DNA from: an uncultured Cetobacterium sp.
GTDB lineage: Bacteria > Fusobacteriota > Fusobacteriia > Fusobacteriales > Fusobacteriaceae
Length of the DNA stretch: 40,201 nucleotides
Direction: 5' to 3'
Assembly: GCF_947038635.1 (NCBI RefSeq)
Contig: NZ_CAMQXC010000007.1
Span: forward strand, 1-40,201
The notes under the pieces were generated by a model. It ran no database searches. It saw nothing but the letters and a program-made list of their open reading frames with translations, and was not told the DNA's origin. This document shows, in pieces, positions 26,217-36,199 of the stretch (within the stretch, counting starts at the first letter, position 1; the number at the start of each line of letters is the position of its first letter). Made by a program: the position numbers and the translations under genes.

Positions 26217-26504
26217 TTATACTTCTGCGAAGTAAGTTATTGTGTTTCCAGCAGCTAATTTAACAATAGCTTTTTTCTTAGCTTGAGTCTTGTAAAGTTT
26301 CATTCCATGTCTCTTAGTAATTGACTTTACGTTGATTGTAGCTACAGATTCAACTTTTACGTTAAATATAGTTTCGATAGCTTTTCTAATCTCAACTTTA
26401 TTTGCTTTAGGACTTACCTCAAATGTGTACTTGTTGTAATCTCTTCTTAAAATCTCAGTTTTCTCAGTGATTACAGGCTTCTTTACGATATCGTAAGCAG
26501 TCAT
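26217..26504 (-). CDS. rplW: 50S ribosomal protein L23 (uL23)
   Basis: The 95-residue protein has YDIVKKPVITEKTE and VRKAIETIFNVKV-like sequence (IRKAIETIFNVKVESV), typical of L23 at the tunnel exit, the docking site of trigger factor. The ATG overlaps the rplD stop by one base. The 89-base spacer to rplB is the longest between the early S10 genes. Confidence 0.97.
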   Translation of the reverse strand: MTAYDIVKKPVITEKTEILRRDYNKYTFEVSPKANKVEIRKAIETIFNVKVESVATINVKSITKRHGMKLYKTQAKKKAIVKLAAGNTITYFAEV

Positions 26505-27136
26505 TATGCAAGCACCTCCTCGATTGTCGTTAACGCTTCCTTAGTTACGATAACTTTCTCTTGCTTTAATAACCAGTAAACTCCAATCTCATTTGGTTGA
26601 AGAACTACTGCGTTCTCTAAGTTTCTAGCTGATAAATATAAGTTGTAATCAGCTTCTGTAGCAAGGTCATTTACAACGAATAATTGCTTTGTATTTGCTG
26701 TTAAAGCATTTGTTAAAGCGATTATTGTTTTTGTTTTTGGAGCTTCGATAGTTCCATCAAGAACTAAGATTTCTCCAGCAGCAACTTTCGCAGAAAGTGC
26801 TGATCTTAAAGCAAGATTTCTTACTTTTTTGTTTACTTTTTTCTCGTATGATCTTGGTTGTGGTCCGAATGTTACTCCTCCACCTACCATGTGTGGAGCT
26901 CTTATAGAACCTTGTCTAGCTCTTCCAGTTCCTTTTTGTTTAAAAGGCTTTCTTCCTCCACCTTTAACCATAGCTCTAGTTTTAGTAGCTGCAGTTCCTT
27001 GTCTAGCAGCTGCTAACTCTGCAGTTAATACTTCATGTAATACTGCTTGATTAGGCTCGATTCCAAATACAGAATCTTTAACTTCTACAGTACCAGTTTG
27101 GTTTCCTGCTAAGTCATATATGTTTAAAACTGCCAT
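26504..27136 (-). CDS. rplD: 50S ribosomal protein L4 (uL4)
   Basis: The 210-residue protein has the extended tunnel loop (about 40-95; [20 protein letters not shown]) and the globular domain with a Rossmann-like fold. In E. coli L4 also represses the S10 operon by binding its leader. Here a structured spacer lies upstream of rplC rather than only before rpsJ. ATG start with GGAGG upstream; it follows rplC by 30 bases. Confidence 0.97.
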   Translation of the reverse strand: MAVLNIYDLAGNQTGTVEVKDSVFGIEPNQAVLHEVLTAELAAARQGTAATKTRAMVKGGGRKPFKQKGTGRARQGSIRAPHMVGGGVTFGPQPRSYEKKVNKKVRNLALRSALSAKVAAGEILVLDGTIEAPKTKTIIALTNALTANTKQLFVVNDLATEADYNLYLSARNLENAVVLQPNEIGVYWLLKQEKVIVTKEALTTIEEVLA

Positions 27137-27166
27137 TATTTTCCTCCTTCCTCATCTACTAACTAA

Positions 27167-27793
27167 TTATTTCTTTACAGCTGGCTTTACAACGATATAT
27201 CCGTTCTTTGGACCAGGTACTGCACCTTTAATTAGTAGTAAGTTGTTTTCTGCGTCAACTTTAACAATTTTTAAGTTTTGAACTGTTACAGTTGCATTTC
27301 CGTATTGTCCAGCCATTTTCTTGTTCTTAAGAACTTTTCCAGGCCAAGACGACATTCCTATAGATCCTCCAAGTCTGTGGTTTCTAGAAACACCGTGTGA
27401 AGCTCTGTTTCCACTGAAGTTATGTCTCTTCATAACTCCTGATGTTCCTTTACCTTTTGAAGTTCCTGTAATGTCTACGAAAGCAACCTCTGCTAAAGCA
27501 TCTACTTTGATCTCTTGTCCAAGTTCGATTCCTTCTACTGAATCAACTTTTAACTCTTTAACAAATCTTAACGGCTTTACACCAGCTTTGTTAAAAATTC
27601 CCATTAATGGCTTTGTAGTATTTTTTTCTTTTTTCTCGTCAAATCCTAATTGTAAAGCTGAATAACCATCATTCTCTACAGTCTTCTTTTGAAGAACATA
27701 GTTAGGTCCAGCTTCAACAACTGTAACTGGAATAAATTTTCCATCTTCGAAAATTTGAGTCATTCCAATTTTTTTTGCTAAAATTCCTGACAT
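27167..27793 (-). CDS. rplC: 50S ribosomal protein L3 (uL3)
   Basis: The 208-residue protein begins MSGILAKKIGMTQIFEDGK and contains GTSKGKGTSGVMKRHNF and RLGGSIGMSSWPGKVLKNKKMAG-like sequence near the peptidyl-transferase centre. The start at 27793 has GGAGG 8 bases upstream; longer starts add MMEVKH, which is not usual. It is separated from rpsJ by a 183-base structured spacer, unusual for this pair. Confidence 0.97.
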   Translation of the reverse strand: MSGILAKKIGMTQIFEDGKFIPVTVVEAGPNYVLQKKTVENDGYSALQLGFDEKKEKNTTKPLMGIFNKAGVKPLRFVKELKVDSVEGIELGQEIKVDALAEVAFVDITGTSKGKGTSGVMKRHNFSGNRASHGVSRNHRLGGSIGMSSWPGKVLKNKKMAGQYGNATVTVQNLKIVKVDAENNLLLIKGAVPGPKNGYIVVKPAVKK

Positions 27794-27806
27794 GTGTTTT
27801 ACCTCC

Positions 27807-27976
27807 ATCAAATAATATATTGGTTGACAACTTGCCCTCGTGGTTCCACCACTTTTTCTTTAAAAAAAAACGCCAACTTGTATTATTCTGTAAGGATAAT
27901 TTAATTCTTCAATTAGCATCAAATTACCCGAAAATCAGCCGTCTGCTTTTTTCTCAGAATCTTTTCATTCAAACAA
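27807..27976 (-). ncRNA. candidate two-domain leader RNA between rpsJ and rplC
   Basis: The spacer has no coding frame and folds by eye into two domains on the minus strand. Domain 1 is closed by AUUCUG (27960-27955) with CAGAAU (27890-27885) and contains GGGUAAUUU with AAAUUAUCC (27929-27921, 27902-27894; nine pairs with one G-U). Domain 2 pairs GUUGGC (27877-27872) with GUCAAC (27828-27823), enclosing GUGGU-GGA-ACCAC (27852-27840). The rplC ribosome site follows. A run of nine U (27870-27862) is inside domain 2. This suits an L3- or L4-type autoregulatory leader; the partner is not known. Confidence 0.55.
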
Positions 27977-28288
27977 TTATGCTTGCTTTATTTCGATTCC
28001 AACACCAGCTGGTAAGTTAACTGCTGTTAAAGAAGCAATTGTCTTAGGGTTAGAGTTTTTAATCTCTACCATTCTTCTGTGCACTCTCATCTCGAATTGC
28101 TCTCTCGAGTCTTTGTTTACGTGTACTGATCTTAGTACAGTATATTTTTTAATCTTTGTAGGTAGTGGCATAGGTCCTGCAATTTCTGCTCCAGATTTCT
28201 TTGCTACTTCTACTATTTTTTTAGCTGATTGATCTAATAAAGTGTGATCATAAGCTTTTAAGTAAATTCTTAACTTGTTAGAAGCCAT
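27977..28288 (-). CDS. rpsJ: 30S ribosomal protein S10 (uS10)
   Basis: The 103-residue protein has [14 protein letters not shown]-like start ([14 protein letters not shown]) and [30 protein letters not shown], diagnostic for S10/NusE, which also joins transcription antitermination complexes. AGGAGG lies 13 bases before the ATG. It is first in the S10 transcript, after its own promoter, with a 9-base-pair hairpin in the leader. The rest of the operon is set apart by the structured spacer. Confidence 0.97.
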   Translation of the reverse strand: MASNKLRIYLKAYDHTLLDQSAKKIVEVAKKSGAEIAGPMPLPTKIKKYTVLRSVHVNKDSREQFEMRVHRRMVEIKNSNPKTIASLTAVNLPAGVGIEIKQA

Positions 28289-28321
28289 TTTACTTTTCGC
28301 ACCTCCTTAAAAGTTTCGATT

Positions 28322-28343
28322 AAAAGAATTAAATAATTCTTTT
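28322..28343 (-). promoter_or_regulatory. leader hairpin before rpsJ
   Basis: Nine perfect pairs (AAAAGAATT and complement) enclose a 4-base loop just upstream of the rpsJ ribosome site. It is followed by TTTTAATC, not a long T-tract, so a regulatory or stabilising hairpin is more likely than a terminator. Confidence 0.45.
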
Positions 28344-28356
28344 GTACACTCTGGTA

Positions 28357-28384
28357 ATTATATCACATTTTTTACAAAAAGCAA
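28357..28384 (-). promoter_or_regulatory. rpsJ: promoter of the S10-spc-alpha cluster
   Basis: TATAAT (28362-28357) is preceded by TGN, an extended -10. TTGCTT (28384-28379) is 16 bases upstream as a weak -35. It lies between the tuf terminator and rpsJ, about 70 bases before the start codon. Confidence 0.7.
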
Positions 28385-28432
28385 ATGTTTTTTGTTTTTA
28401 TTTAAAAGTTTTTTTATCTAGCTTTCTTAAGA

Positions 28433-28456
28433 ATATAAAAGGGGACAAAGTCCCCT
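28433..28456 (-). terminator. terminator after tuf
   Basis: AGGGGAC and GTCCCCT (28456-28450 and 28446-28440) form a GC-rich 7-base stem with a 3-base loop, followed by TTTATATTC on the minus strand. It lies about 36 bases after the tuf stop and ends the str operon before the S10 promoter. Confidence 0.88.
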
Positions 28457-28492
28457 CCTATATGAACTAAATTTCACTTATATTAAGTAAGA

Positions 28493-29677
28493 TTACTTAG
28501 TAATTTCTGCAACAACTCCAGAAGCTACTGTTCTTCCTCCCTCTCTGATTGCGAATCTTAATCCAGGCTCCATTGCGATTGGGTGGATTAACTCTACTGT
28601 CATCTCAATGTTGTCTCCTGGCATTACCATTTCTACTCCCTCAGGTAAGTTGATTGCTCCAGTTATATCTGTAGTTCTGAAGTAGAACTGTGGTCTGTAT
28701 CCTGAGAAGAATGGAGTATGTCTTCCTCCCTCTTCCTTAGTTAATACGTATACCTCTGATTTGAATCCTGTATGTGGTAATATTGATCCTGGCTTACATA
28801 ATACTTGTCCTCTCTCAACATCTTCCTTCTTGATTCCTCTTAATAATGCTCCGATGTTATCTCCTGCTTGACCTTGATCTAACAGCTTTCTGAACATCTC
28901 TACTCCTGTACAAGTTGATTTTGTAGTATCTTTGATTCCTACTATTTCAATCTCTTCTCCAACTTTTACAATTCCTCTTTCTACTCTTCCAGTTACAACT
29001 GTTCCTCTTCCTGTAATTGTGAATACATCCTCAATTGGCATTAGGAATGGTTGGTCTACTGCTCTTGCAGGTGTTGGAATGTAAGAATCTACAGCGTCCA
29101 TTAGAGCTTTGATTTGGTTAACCCATTTCTCTTCTCCGTTCATTGCTCCTAAAGATGATCCCATTATTACTGGTAAATCGTCTCCTGGGAATCCGTACTC
29201 TGTTAATAACTCTCTTACTTCCATTTCAACTAACTCTAATAACTCTTCGTCGTCTACCATGTCAGCTTTGTTTAAGTATACTACGATGTATGGAACTCCA
29301 ACCTGTCTTGATAATAGGATGTGCTCTCTTGTTTGTGGCATTGGACCATCTGCTGCTGATACAACTAAGATAGCTCCGTCCATTTGTGCTGCTCCAGTGA
29401 TCATGTTCTTTACGTAATCCGCGTGACCTGGACAGTCAACGTGCGCGTAGTGTCTCTCTACTGTTTCGTACTCGATGTGAGCTGTATTGATTGTGATTCC
29501 TCTTTCTCTCTCTTCTGGTGCAGCGTCGATGTTAGCGAAATCTACTTTCTTAGCTAGTCCCATATCTGATAATACTTTAGATATTGCTGCTGTTGTTGTT
29601 GTTTTTCCGTGGTCAACGTGTCCGATTGTTCCAATGTTAACGTGCGGTTTGCTTCTTTCAAATTTTTCTTTAGCCAT
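28493..29677 (-). CDS. tuf: elongation factor Tu
   Basis: The 394-residue GTPase delivers aminoacyl-tRNA to the ribosome. It shows G1 GHVDHGKT (19-26), [12 protein letters not shown] and the G4 motif NKAD, followed by beta domains II and III up to [18 protein letters not shown] lies about 8 bases before ATG. It is the last gene of the str operon. A perfect hairpin lies in its 112-base leader. The EF-Tu domain 1 residues for kirromycin binding were not checked. Confidence 0.98.
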   Translation of the reverse strand: MAKEKFERSKPHVNIGTIGHVDHGKTTTTAAISKVLSDMGLAKKVDFANIDAAPEERERGITINTAHIEYETVERHYAHVDCPGHADYVKNMITGAAQMDGAILVVSAADGPMPQTREHILLSRQVGVPYIVVYLNKADMVDDEELLELVEMEVRELLTEYGFPGDDLPVIMGSSLGAMNGEEKWVNQIKALMDAVDSYIPTPARAVDQPFLMPIEDVFTITGRGTVVTGRVERGIVKVGEEIEIVGIKDTTKSTCTGVEMFRKLLDQGQAGDNIGALLRGIKKEDVERGQVLCKPGSILPHTGFKSEVYVLTKEEGGRHTPFFSGYRPQFYFRTTDITGAINLPEGVEMVMPGDNIEMTVELIHPIAMEPGLRFAIREGGRTVASGVVAEITK

Positions 29678-29717
29678 TTGAAATTTCCTCCTATTTTTCT
29701 TTGTATTTTATAATTTT

Positions 29718-29745
29718 TGTTGTGACTCATCTAAGAGTCACAACA
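29718..29745 (-). promoter_or_regulatory. 11-base-pair hairpin in the fusA-tuf spacer
   Basis: TGTTGTGACTC and GAGTCACAACA pair perfectly around a six-base loop. On the minus strand A-rich sequence follows rather than T, so it is not a standard terminator. It may be a processing site, a transcript stabiliser or a tuf leader element. Confidence 0.55.
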
Positions 29746-29789
29746 TTATTAAACTTTTTTCAAGTTGAAGTTTTAAAAAAGATAAATTA

Positions 29790-31871
29790 TTATCTTCCTC
29801 TCTCTTCTTGGATAGCTTTTTGAACTGATGCAGGAACTTGTGCATACTCTTCAAATTCCATAGAGTAAGTTGCTCTTCCTTGAGATTTAGATCTTAAATC
29901 AGTTGCATATCCAAACATTTCTGATAAAGGTACTTTAGCGTTAATTATCTTCGCTCCGTTTCTATCAGTCATTCCTCCGATCATTCCTCTTCTTGAGTTG
30001 ATATCTCCTATGATATCTCCCATGTACTCTTCAGGAGTAGTTACTTCTACTTTGAAGATTGGCTCAAGGATGATTGGTTTTGCTTTTTGAGCAGCTTGCT
30101 TAAGTGCCATAGATCCAGCAATTTTGAATGCCATCTCTGATGAGTCAACCTCATGGTATGATCCATCATAAAGTGTAACTTTTAAGTCAACCATAGGGTA
30201 ACCAGCTACAACTCCACCTTCAAGAGCTTCTCTACATCCTTTTTCAACAGCAGGAATATATTCTCTAGGAATTGCTCCTCCTGATATTTTGTTAACAAAT
30301 TCGAACTCTTTACCTGGGTTTGGCTCAAGAGTAATCTTAACGTGTCCGAACTGTCCTTTTCCTCCAGATTGCTTAGCATACTTAACTTCTTGATCTTGTT
30401 TAAGAGTTATAGTTTCTCTATAAGCAACTTGTGGTTTACCAACTGTTGACTCAACTTTGAATTCTCTCTTCATTCTGTCAACGATGATCTCTAAGTGTAA
30501 TTCTCCCATTCCTGAGATGATTACTTGTCCAGTTTCCTCATCAGTTTTAACTCTGAATGTAGGATCCTCTTCAGCAAGCTTTGATAAAGCTAGACCCATT
30601 TTCTCTTGGTCAACTTTTGTCTTAGGCTCAACTGCAACTGAGATTACTGGCTCAGGGAATTCCATTTTCTCTAGAACGATTGGTGCATCTTCAGCACATA
30701 GAGTATCTCCAGTAGTTGTATCTTTTAATCCAACTGCTGCTGCGATATCTCCACAGTAAACAACTTCGATTTCCTCTCTTTTGTTTGCGTGCATTTGAAG
30801 AATTCTTCCCATTCTCTCTTTTTTACCTTTTGTTGAGTTTAAAACATAAGATCCTTTTGTAAGAACTCCTGAGTAAACTCTGAAGAACGTTAATCTTCCA
30901 ACAAATGGGTCAGTCATAACTTTAAATGCTAAAGCAGCAAATGGAGAGTTATCTGAAATCTCTCTAGTTATTTCTAACTCTTCGTTCTTAACGTCTGTTC
31001 CTTTAATTATTCCTTTATCTGTTGGAGCTGGCATATATGTGATGATAGCATCTAATAAAGCTTGAACTCCTTTGTTTTTGAATGCAGTTCCACAAGTAAC
31101 TGGTACTATTGTGTTTGCTAATGTTGCAGCTCTTAAAGCAACGTTGATTTCAGTTTCAGAGATTTCTTCTCCTCCGAAGAATTTCTCCATTAACTCATCA
31201 GAAGTTTCTACTACTGATTCAATCATGAAGTTTCTAGCTTCTTCAGCAGCATCTGCTAATTCAGCTCTGATATCTTTAACTTCAAAATTCTGTCCATTGT
31301 CAGAATCTTTTGGCCAAACAATTTCTTTCATTGTTAATAAGTCGATAACTCCTTCGAAGTCATCCTCTGCACCGATTGGTAATTGAATAGGTACTGGATT
31401 AGATCCTAATTTTTCTCTAATATCGTTAACGCACATTTCGAAGTTAGCTCCGATTCTGTCCATTTTATTAAAGAAAGCTATTCTAGGTACACCATATTTG
31501 TCAGCTTGTCTCCAAACTGTTTCAGACTGTGGTTGTACTCCGTCAACTGCTGAGAATACAGCAACTGCACCATCAAGTACTCTAAGAGATCTTTCAACCT
31601 CAACTGTAAAGTCCACGTGTCCTGGTGTGTCTATTATATTTACTCTGTGATTTTTCCAGAAACATGTTGTAGCAGCAGAAGTAATTGTGATACCTCTCTC
31701 TTGCTCTTGCTCCATCCAGTCCATTGTAGCGGCACCTTCGTGAACCTCTCCAATTTTATGAGCTACTCCAGTATAGAATAAGATTCTCTCTGTTGTAGTA
31801 GTCTTTCCTGCGTCGATGTGAGCCATGATACCAATGTTTCTAGTCATTTCTAAAGAAACGCTTCTAGCCAT
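29790..31871 (-). CDS. fusA: elongation factor G
   Basis: The 693-residue GTPase drives ribosomal translocation. The G domain shows [15 protein letters not shown] (about 17-31) and [23 protein letters not shown], domains III-V follow, and the C-terminus contains [25 protein letters not shown] lies 7 bases before the ATG. It lies between rpsG and tuf, which is the classical str operon position. Length and motifs are those of the standard translational EF-G, not EF-G2 or TetM. Confidence 0.98.
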   Translation of the reverse strand: MARSVSLEMTRNIGIMAHIDAGKTTTTERILFYTGVAHKIGEVHEGAATMDWMEQEQERGITITSAATTCFWKNHRVNIIDTPGHVDFTVEVERSLRVLDGAVAVFSAVDGVQPQSETVWRQADKYGVPRIAFFNKMDRIGANFEMCVNDIREKLGSNPVPIQLPIGAEDDFEGVIDLLTMKEIVWPKDSDNGQNFEVKDIRAELADAAEEARNFMIESVVETSDELMEKFFGGEEISETEINVALRAATLANTIVPVTCGTAFKNKGVQALLDAIITYMPAPTDKGIIKGTDVKNEELEITREISDNSPFAALAFKVMTDPFVGRLTFFRVYSGVLTKGSYVLNSTKGKKERMGRILQMHANKREEIEVVYCGDIAAAVGLKDTTTGDTLCAEDAPIVLEKMEFPEPVISVAVEPKTKVDQEKMGLALSKLAEEDPTFRVKTDEETGQVIISGMGELHLEIIVDRMKREFKVESTVGKPQVAYRETITLKQDQEVKYAKQSGGKGQFGHVKITLEPNPGKEFEFVNKISGGAIPREYIPAVEKGCREALEGGVVAGYPMVDLKVTLYDGSYHEVDSSEMAFKIAGSMALKQAAQKAKPIILEPIFKVEVTTPEEYMGDIIGDINSRRGMIGGMTDRNGAKIINAKVPLSEMFGYATDLRSKSQGRATYSMEFEEYAQVPASVQKAIQEERGR

Positions 31872-31907
31872 TTTGTTATCCTCCTAAATTTTAAATTACA
31901 ACTGAAA

Positions 31908-32378
31908 TTAGAACTTGTAGTGTGCGAAAGCTCTGTTAGCTTCTGCCATTTTGTAAGTATCTTCTTTCTTCTTAATAGTAGCTCCCTCATTGTTTGCTGC
32001 TGCTATTAACTCTGCTGCTAACTTTTCGATCATTCCATACTCTTTTCTTTGTCTTGTATAAGTAGTTAACCATCTGATAGCAAGAGTTTGTTGTCTCTCA
32101 GGTCTTACTTCTACTGGAACTTGATAAGTAGCTCCTCCGATTCTTCTTGATCTTACTTCGATCTGTGGCTTAATGTTATCTAATGCTTGCTTAAATACAT
32201 CGTACCCCTCTTGACCAGTTTTTTCTTTTATTAAATCCATTGCAGAATAGAATATTCCTTCAATGATTGACTTTTTTCCATCTAACATGAAAGAGTTGAT
32301 AACTTTAGTTACAACTTTATCAGAATATCTTGAATCAGGTAATACATCTCTTTTTACTGCTGCTCTTCTTCTTGACAT
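31908..32378 (-). CDS. rpsG: 30S ribosomal protein S7 (uS7)
   Basis: The 156-residue protein has [20 protein letters not shown] and [19 protein letters not shown], the S7 signature. It nucleates assembly of the 30S head and in E. coli represses the str operon. GGAGG lies 10 bases before ATG. No long rpsL-rpsG leader like that of E. coli is present: the spacer is only 25 bases. Confidence 0.98.
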   Translation of the reverse strand: MSRRRAAVKRDVLPDSRYSDKVVTKVINSFMLDGKKSIIEGIFYSAMDLIKEKTGQEGYDVFKQALDNIKPQIEVRSRRIGGATYQVPVEVRPERQQTLAIRWLTTYTRQRKEYGMIEKLAAELIAAANNEGATIKKKEDTYKMAEANRAFAHYKF

Positions 32379-32403
32379 TTACTGTCCACCTCCTTAATAA
32401 TTA

Positions 32404-32772
32404 TTACGCTTTTTTAGCTCCGTATTTAGATCTTGATTGTTTTCTCTTAGCAACTCCAGCTGTATCTAAAGCTCCTCTGATAACTTTATATCTAACTCCT
32501 GGTAAATCTTTTGTTCTTCCTCCTCTTACTAGAACGATTGAGTGCTCCTGTAAGTTGTGTCCCTCTCCTGGGATGTATGAAGTTACTTCGATTCCGTTAG
32601 TTAATTTTACTCTGGCAACCTTTCTTAAAGCTGAGTTTGGTTTCTTAGGTGTAGTAGTATAAACTCTTACACACACTCCTCTTCTTTGTGGGTTTCCTTG
32701 TAATGCTGGTGATTTTTTACTCTCTTCTAGAGTTTGTCTTCCTTTTTTTACTAATTGACTTAAAGTAGGCAT
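32404..32772 (-). CDS. rpsL: 30S ribosomal protein S12 (uS12)
   Basis: The 122-residue protein reads [13 protein letters not shown] and has [19 protein letters not shown] and [13 protein letters not shown], the conserved decoding-site loops. Lysines at the PKKPNS and KVIRG positions are those of streptomycin-sensitive strains. AGGAGG lies about 4 bases before ATG. It is first in the str operon, behind an excellent promoter and a leader of about 55 bases with an 8-base-pair AT-rich hairpin. Confidence 0.98.
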   Translation of the reverse strand: MPTLSQLVKKGRQTLEESKKSPALQGNPQRRGVCVRVYTTTPKKPNSALRKVARVKLTNGIEVTSYIPGEGHNLQEHSIVLVRGGRTKDLPGVRYKVIRGALDTAGVAKRKQSRSKYGAKKA

Positions 32773-32832
32773 TTTACCCTCCTTCCTCTGAATTTTTTTA
32801 TTTATTATTTTTAAATAATATTTAACTTAAGT

Positions 32833-32861
32833 ATTATAATAGCTTTATTGCAAAAAGTCAA
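32833..32861 (-). promoter_or_regulatory. rpsL: sigma-70 promoter of the str operon
   Basis: TTGACT (32861-32856) and TATAAT (32838-32833) are exactly 17 bases apart on the minus strand. They lie in the 122-base spacer after the ABC-F gene, whose end shows no clear terminator. The predicted start is near 32826. Confidence 0.9.
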
Positions 32862-32894
32862 AGATAATTTTACCACAATTTTATTTTTTTACAA

Positions 32895-34796
32895 CTATTT
32901 TTTTAATTCCTCTAGTTCTAGAGCTGTTTCATCCCAGCTTTCCATAGTGTCTAGAATTCTTTCATCTCTTAAATCTATCTCTTTTTGAATGTCCATTAAT
33001 TCATCCAAATTGTTATTTTTTCCAGCAATTTCATACTTCTTTTCTAAATCACTTTTTTCACTTTCTAATCTTTCAATTTCTTCTTCTAATTTTTTATATT
33101 TTTTTTCTAAAGTTGTTATTCTATTTCTATTTCTTTTTTGTTCTTCATAATTTAAACCTGCTGTTTCATCTTTTAGCTTCACATTATCCTTTTGCGAAAT
33201 ATATGTTTCGTAATCTCCTTTGAATAAAGTTGCCCCATCTTTAGTAACCTCGTATATATTATTAACAACACTTTCTAAAAAATATCTATCATGAGATACA
33301 ACAATAATTGTCCCATCGTAATCTTCTAAAGCTTCTTCTAATATTTCCCTAGAATAAATATCTAAGTGATTTGTTGGTTCGTCTAATATTAAAAAATTAG
33401 GCTTTGATAAAATCAGTTTCATAAAAGCTACTCTAGCTTTTTCTCCTCCTGATAGAGATTTTATCTTTTTGTCTACATCATCTGCTGAAAAAAGAAATCC
33501 ACCTGCTATAGTTCTTGCTTCTTCATCACTCATTGGAAAAGTATACAACAACTCTTCTAATATTGTATTTTCCATTTTTAACCCTTGATGATTTTGGTCA
33601 TAATAACCTATTTTTACTCTTTCTCCTAATTCTACAACTCCACTTTTAGCTTTTTCTAACCCATTGACAATTCTTAAAATAGTTGATTTTCCAACTCCAT
33701 TTTTTCCAATTATTCCAATTCTATTTCCTCTAAAAACTGTTAAATTCAAATTATTAAAAAGTTTCTTTTCTCCATAACTCATACTTAAATTTTTTAATTC
33801 TAAAACTTTATCTACACTTGGAGTTTCAACTTCAAATTTAAGTTTAATTTTTCTTACTCCTATGATTGGATTGTCACTTTTTTCCATTCTATCTAAAAGT
33901 TTTTGTCTTCCTCTAGCTTGTTTTGATTTCTGTCCAGCTTTATAACGTCTTACAAACTCCTCCATTTTTCTAATTTTATCCTGCTCTTTTTCAAAAGACT
34001 TTACCGCACCTGATAAATAAGCTTCTTTTTGAATCACATACTCAGAAAAATTACCTTTATAAGCTTTTAATGTTTTCCCTTCTATTTCAAAAACTCTATT
34101 AACAATATTATCTAAAAAATATCTATCATGTGATATAACTACAAAAGCTTTTGGATAATCTTTTAAAAATTTTTCTAACCATTCAATTGCTACTAAATCT
34201 AAGTGGTTAGTTGGTTCATCTAGTATTAATAACTCTGGTTCTTCTAACAAAATTTTTCCTAGAGCTACTCTTGACTGTTGTCCCCCTGAAAGATCTTTTA
34301 TTTGTACTTTCCACATCTCTTCTGGAATACTTAAACCTATTAGTATTTGTTTCACTTTATATTCAATTGCATATCCTTCTTCTTGCTCATATCTACTACT
34401 TAAAATAGCTAACTCTTCCATATGTTTATCAAAGTTTTCTAGATCATTTGCAATTAAATTATTTAATTCTTTTATTCTTTCATAATCTGATTTTAAATTA
34501 GAAAATACACCTATTAGCTCATCAAAAATTGTATTTTCTTTATTTAGGTTTATACTTTGAGAAAGATACCCTATTTTTAATCCACCTTTTTTAGAAATTG
34601 TTCCTCTTTCATTTGTTTCTGGATTAGGATCTCCCTCTTCTAATTCCATCATCATTTTTATTAACGTTGATTTTCCTGCACCATTAACTCCTATTATTCC
34701 AATTCTATCCTTTTCATCTATTGAAAATGTAATATCTTTTAGCAAAGACTCTCCTGAAAAGCCTTTATATAAACTATTTACACTTAATAAAGCCAT
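32895..34796 (-). CDS. ABC-F family ATPase, translation-associated
   Basis: The 633-residue protein has two ABC domains without membrane segments. Walker A motifs are at 36-44 and 364-372, with LSGGQ at 169 and LILDEPTNHLD at 190, and a second LSGGEKARVAF and LILDEPTNHLD further on. A basic linker (about 245-310) and a C-terminal coiled coil resemble Uup/YfmM-type ABC-F proteins that act on the ribosome. Antibiotic protection cannot be claimed from sequence alone. AAGGAG is 7 bases before the ATG at 34796; two upstream ATGs abut it. A promoter lies at 34830-34838. Confidence 0.9.
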   Translation of the reverse strand: MALLSVNSLYKGFSGESLLKDITFSIDEKDRIGIIGVNGAGKSTLIKMMMELEEGDPNPETNERGTISKKGGLKIGYLSQSINLNKENTIFDELIGVFSNLKSDYERIKELNNLIANDLENFDKHMEELAILSSRYEQEEGYAIEYKVKQILIGLSIPEEMWKVQIKDLSGGQQSRVALGKILLEEPELLILDEPTNHLDLVAIEWLEKFLKDYPKAFVVISHDRYFLDNIVNRVFEIEGKTLKAYKGNFSEYVIQKEAYLSGAVKSFEKEQDKIRKMEEFVRRYKAGQKSKQARGRQKLLDRMEKSDNPIIGVRKIKLKFEVETPSVDKVLELKNLSMSYGEKKLFNNLNLTVFRGNRIGIIGKNGVGKSTILRIVNGLEKAKSGVVELGERVKIGYYDQNHQGLKMENTILEELLYTFPMSDEEARTIAGGFLFSADDVDKKIKSLSGGEKARVAFMKLILSKPNFLILDEPTNHLDIYSREILEEALEDYDGTIIVVSHDRYFLESVVNNIYEVTKDGATLFKGDYETYISQKDNVKLKDETAGLNYEEQKRNRNRITTLEKKYKKLEEEIERLESEKSDLEKKYEIAGKNNNLDELMDIQKEIDLRDERILDTMESWDETALELEELKK

Positions 34797-34829
34797 CATC
34801 ATTCTCCTTTTTATATATTTATCCCTTTA

Positions 34830-34838
34830 ATTATATCA
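34830..34838 (-). promoter_or_regulatory. extended -10 promoter for the ABC-F gene
   Basis: The minus strand shows TGATATAAT, an extended -10, about 30 bases before the start codon, without a good -35. It lies immediately after the gltS terminator. Confidence 0.65.
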
Positions 34839-34845
34839 TAAGTTT

Positions 34846-34875
34846 AAAAAAAAGAGTGGATTTATCTTTCCACTC
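34846..34875 (-). terminator. terminator after the gltS-family gene
   Basis: GAGTGGA and TCCACTC (34875-34869 and 34860-34854) pair perfectly around an 8-base loop, followed by eight T on the minus strand. The first arm is inside the last codons, so the stem overlaps the stop codon. Confidence 0.88.
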
Positions 34876-36199
34876 CTTTATTATAATATTCTAAACTTAA
34901 AATTGTTAAACTAATTAACCCAGTTAAAAGTCCCAGTGGATAAAAATAGTTATATGTAAAACTTAGTTGAATACATATCGCTATTAAAATTGGACCTAAT
35001 AACGCTGTTATTGAAAATCCTAATGAATAGTCTTGCAAAACTGGTGTTTCTAGTTTAGGATCACATATTCTTAATAGTAATAAACCTGTTATAAATACTC
35101 CTGTTGATGTTCCAAACATCGCCAAAGTTCTTTCTAAATGATAATCTTTAAAGTATTTTTTAGAAAGTTGATCTATTACTATCCAAGTAATTGAAAATCC
35201 AACTAAACTAGTAACTAGAATAGGAAATATGTAACTTATAACACCTTTCAAAGGAATCGTTGTTACTGCTGCAACTATTGCAAACTCTGTTAATGTTCCT
35301 GTTATTTTTCCTTTTACTTTCAAATCTATACTCCAATCCAATCTTAGTTTTATCATTATCTTCCAAATAAAAAACATAACTATCATGCCAAATGACCAAA
35401 TTGTTAGTTTTGATAACAATGGAATTTGAAATTTTTTAAATATATTTAATGTTATTATAGCTAAACCAGAAACAGAAAAAATAATAGCTAAATGATAAGC
35501 TAAAGTATCTACTGTTGTTGTTAACATAGTTTCTTTTCCTAAGTTCCCTTGTTTTTCCTTATCTTTTATATATCCATTTTTATATTCTAACAATACTTCA
35601 TTTGTTAAAGTATTTCCAAATTTTCTTTTGATTTGAAATATACCAAAAATAATTCCTGTAACCAAACCAATTGTTGCTAGTGTTACCGTTACTCCTTGAG
35701 CTAACTCCCAATAGTTACTTCCTAATTCTTTTAATGTTCTAGCAACTACTCCAGCTGTTCCATGCCCACCTGCAAATGCAGAATTTAATTCAGCACCAAA
35801 ACTTTTATACAATTTAATATTAAATATTTTATCAAAAATAAAATTAATAAGATATCCTACAAATAATTGTATAAATGTTACTAAGAACAATATTCCACCA
35901 GTATTTATTGTATTTTGAAAAACTTTATTTTTTCTTCCTAACTCCATTCCTAAAGGAATAGAAACTAAAATAGGTATAATCAAAATTCCAGGTATAGATT
36001 TTATATCATTCATCCAACTTTTAGGTATAACTTCATAATATTTTCCTAAAAAATCTGGCCCTATAACCAATCCAATCACTCCACCTATTACCGAAGCTGG
36101 CATAAACAGTTCTTGAAATATCTTAACTCTACTTTTTATAACTATTCCTAATATTAATAGAATACTAAGATAGGCTGTTATATTTAAAAAATCATTCAT
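34862..36199 (-). CDS. gltS: sodium/glutamate symporter family protein
   Basis: The 445-residue integral membrane protein carries about ten hydrophobic segments and the GltS re-entrant-loop motif GGHGTAG (144-150), with [19 protein letters not shown] as the second repeat's counterpart. The family imports glutamate with sodium. The substrate here may differ, because it is operon-linked to molybdenum-cofactor genes. AGGAG is 9 bases before the ATG and the gene overlaps moaC by 8 bases, so it belongs to the same transcript. Confidence 0.85.
   Translation of the reverse strand: MNDFLNITAYLSILLILGIVIKSRVKIFQELFMPASVIGGVIGLVIGPDFLGKYYEVIPKSWMNDIKSIPGILIIPILVSIPLGMELGRKNKVFQNTINTGGILFLVTFIQLFVGYLINFIFDKIFNIKLYKSFGAELNSAFAGGHGTAGVVARTLKELGSNYWELAQGVTVTLATIGLVTGIIFGIFQIKRKFGNTLTNEVLLEYKNGYIKDKEKQGNLGKETMLTTTVDTLAYHLAIIFSVSGLAIITLNIFKKFQIPLLSKLTIWSFGMIVMFFIWKIMIKLRLDWSIDLKVKGKITGTLTEFAIVAAVTTIPLKGVISYIFPILVTSLVGFSITWIVIDQLSKKYFKDYHLERTLAMFGTSTGVFITGLLLLRICDPKLETPVLQDYSLGFSITALLGPILIAICIQLSFTYNYFYPLGLLTGLISLTILSLEYYNKGVER

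Noticed and set aside
27862-27870. Run of nine T after GGCG as a terminator in the rpsJ-rplC spacer
   Set aside because: No complementary GC-rich arm lies directly before it, so it does not form a standard terminator; it is part of the leader's second domain.
29718-29745. Terminator between fusA and tuf
   Set aside because: The stem is strong, but A-rich sequence follows it on the transcribed strand, and no promoter for tuf is clear.
35208-35399. Small minus-strand open frame inside the gltS-family gene
   Set aside because: It overlaps a well-supported membrane protein in another frame and has no ribosome site or recognisable sequence.
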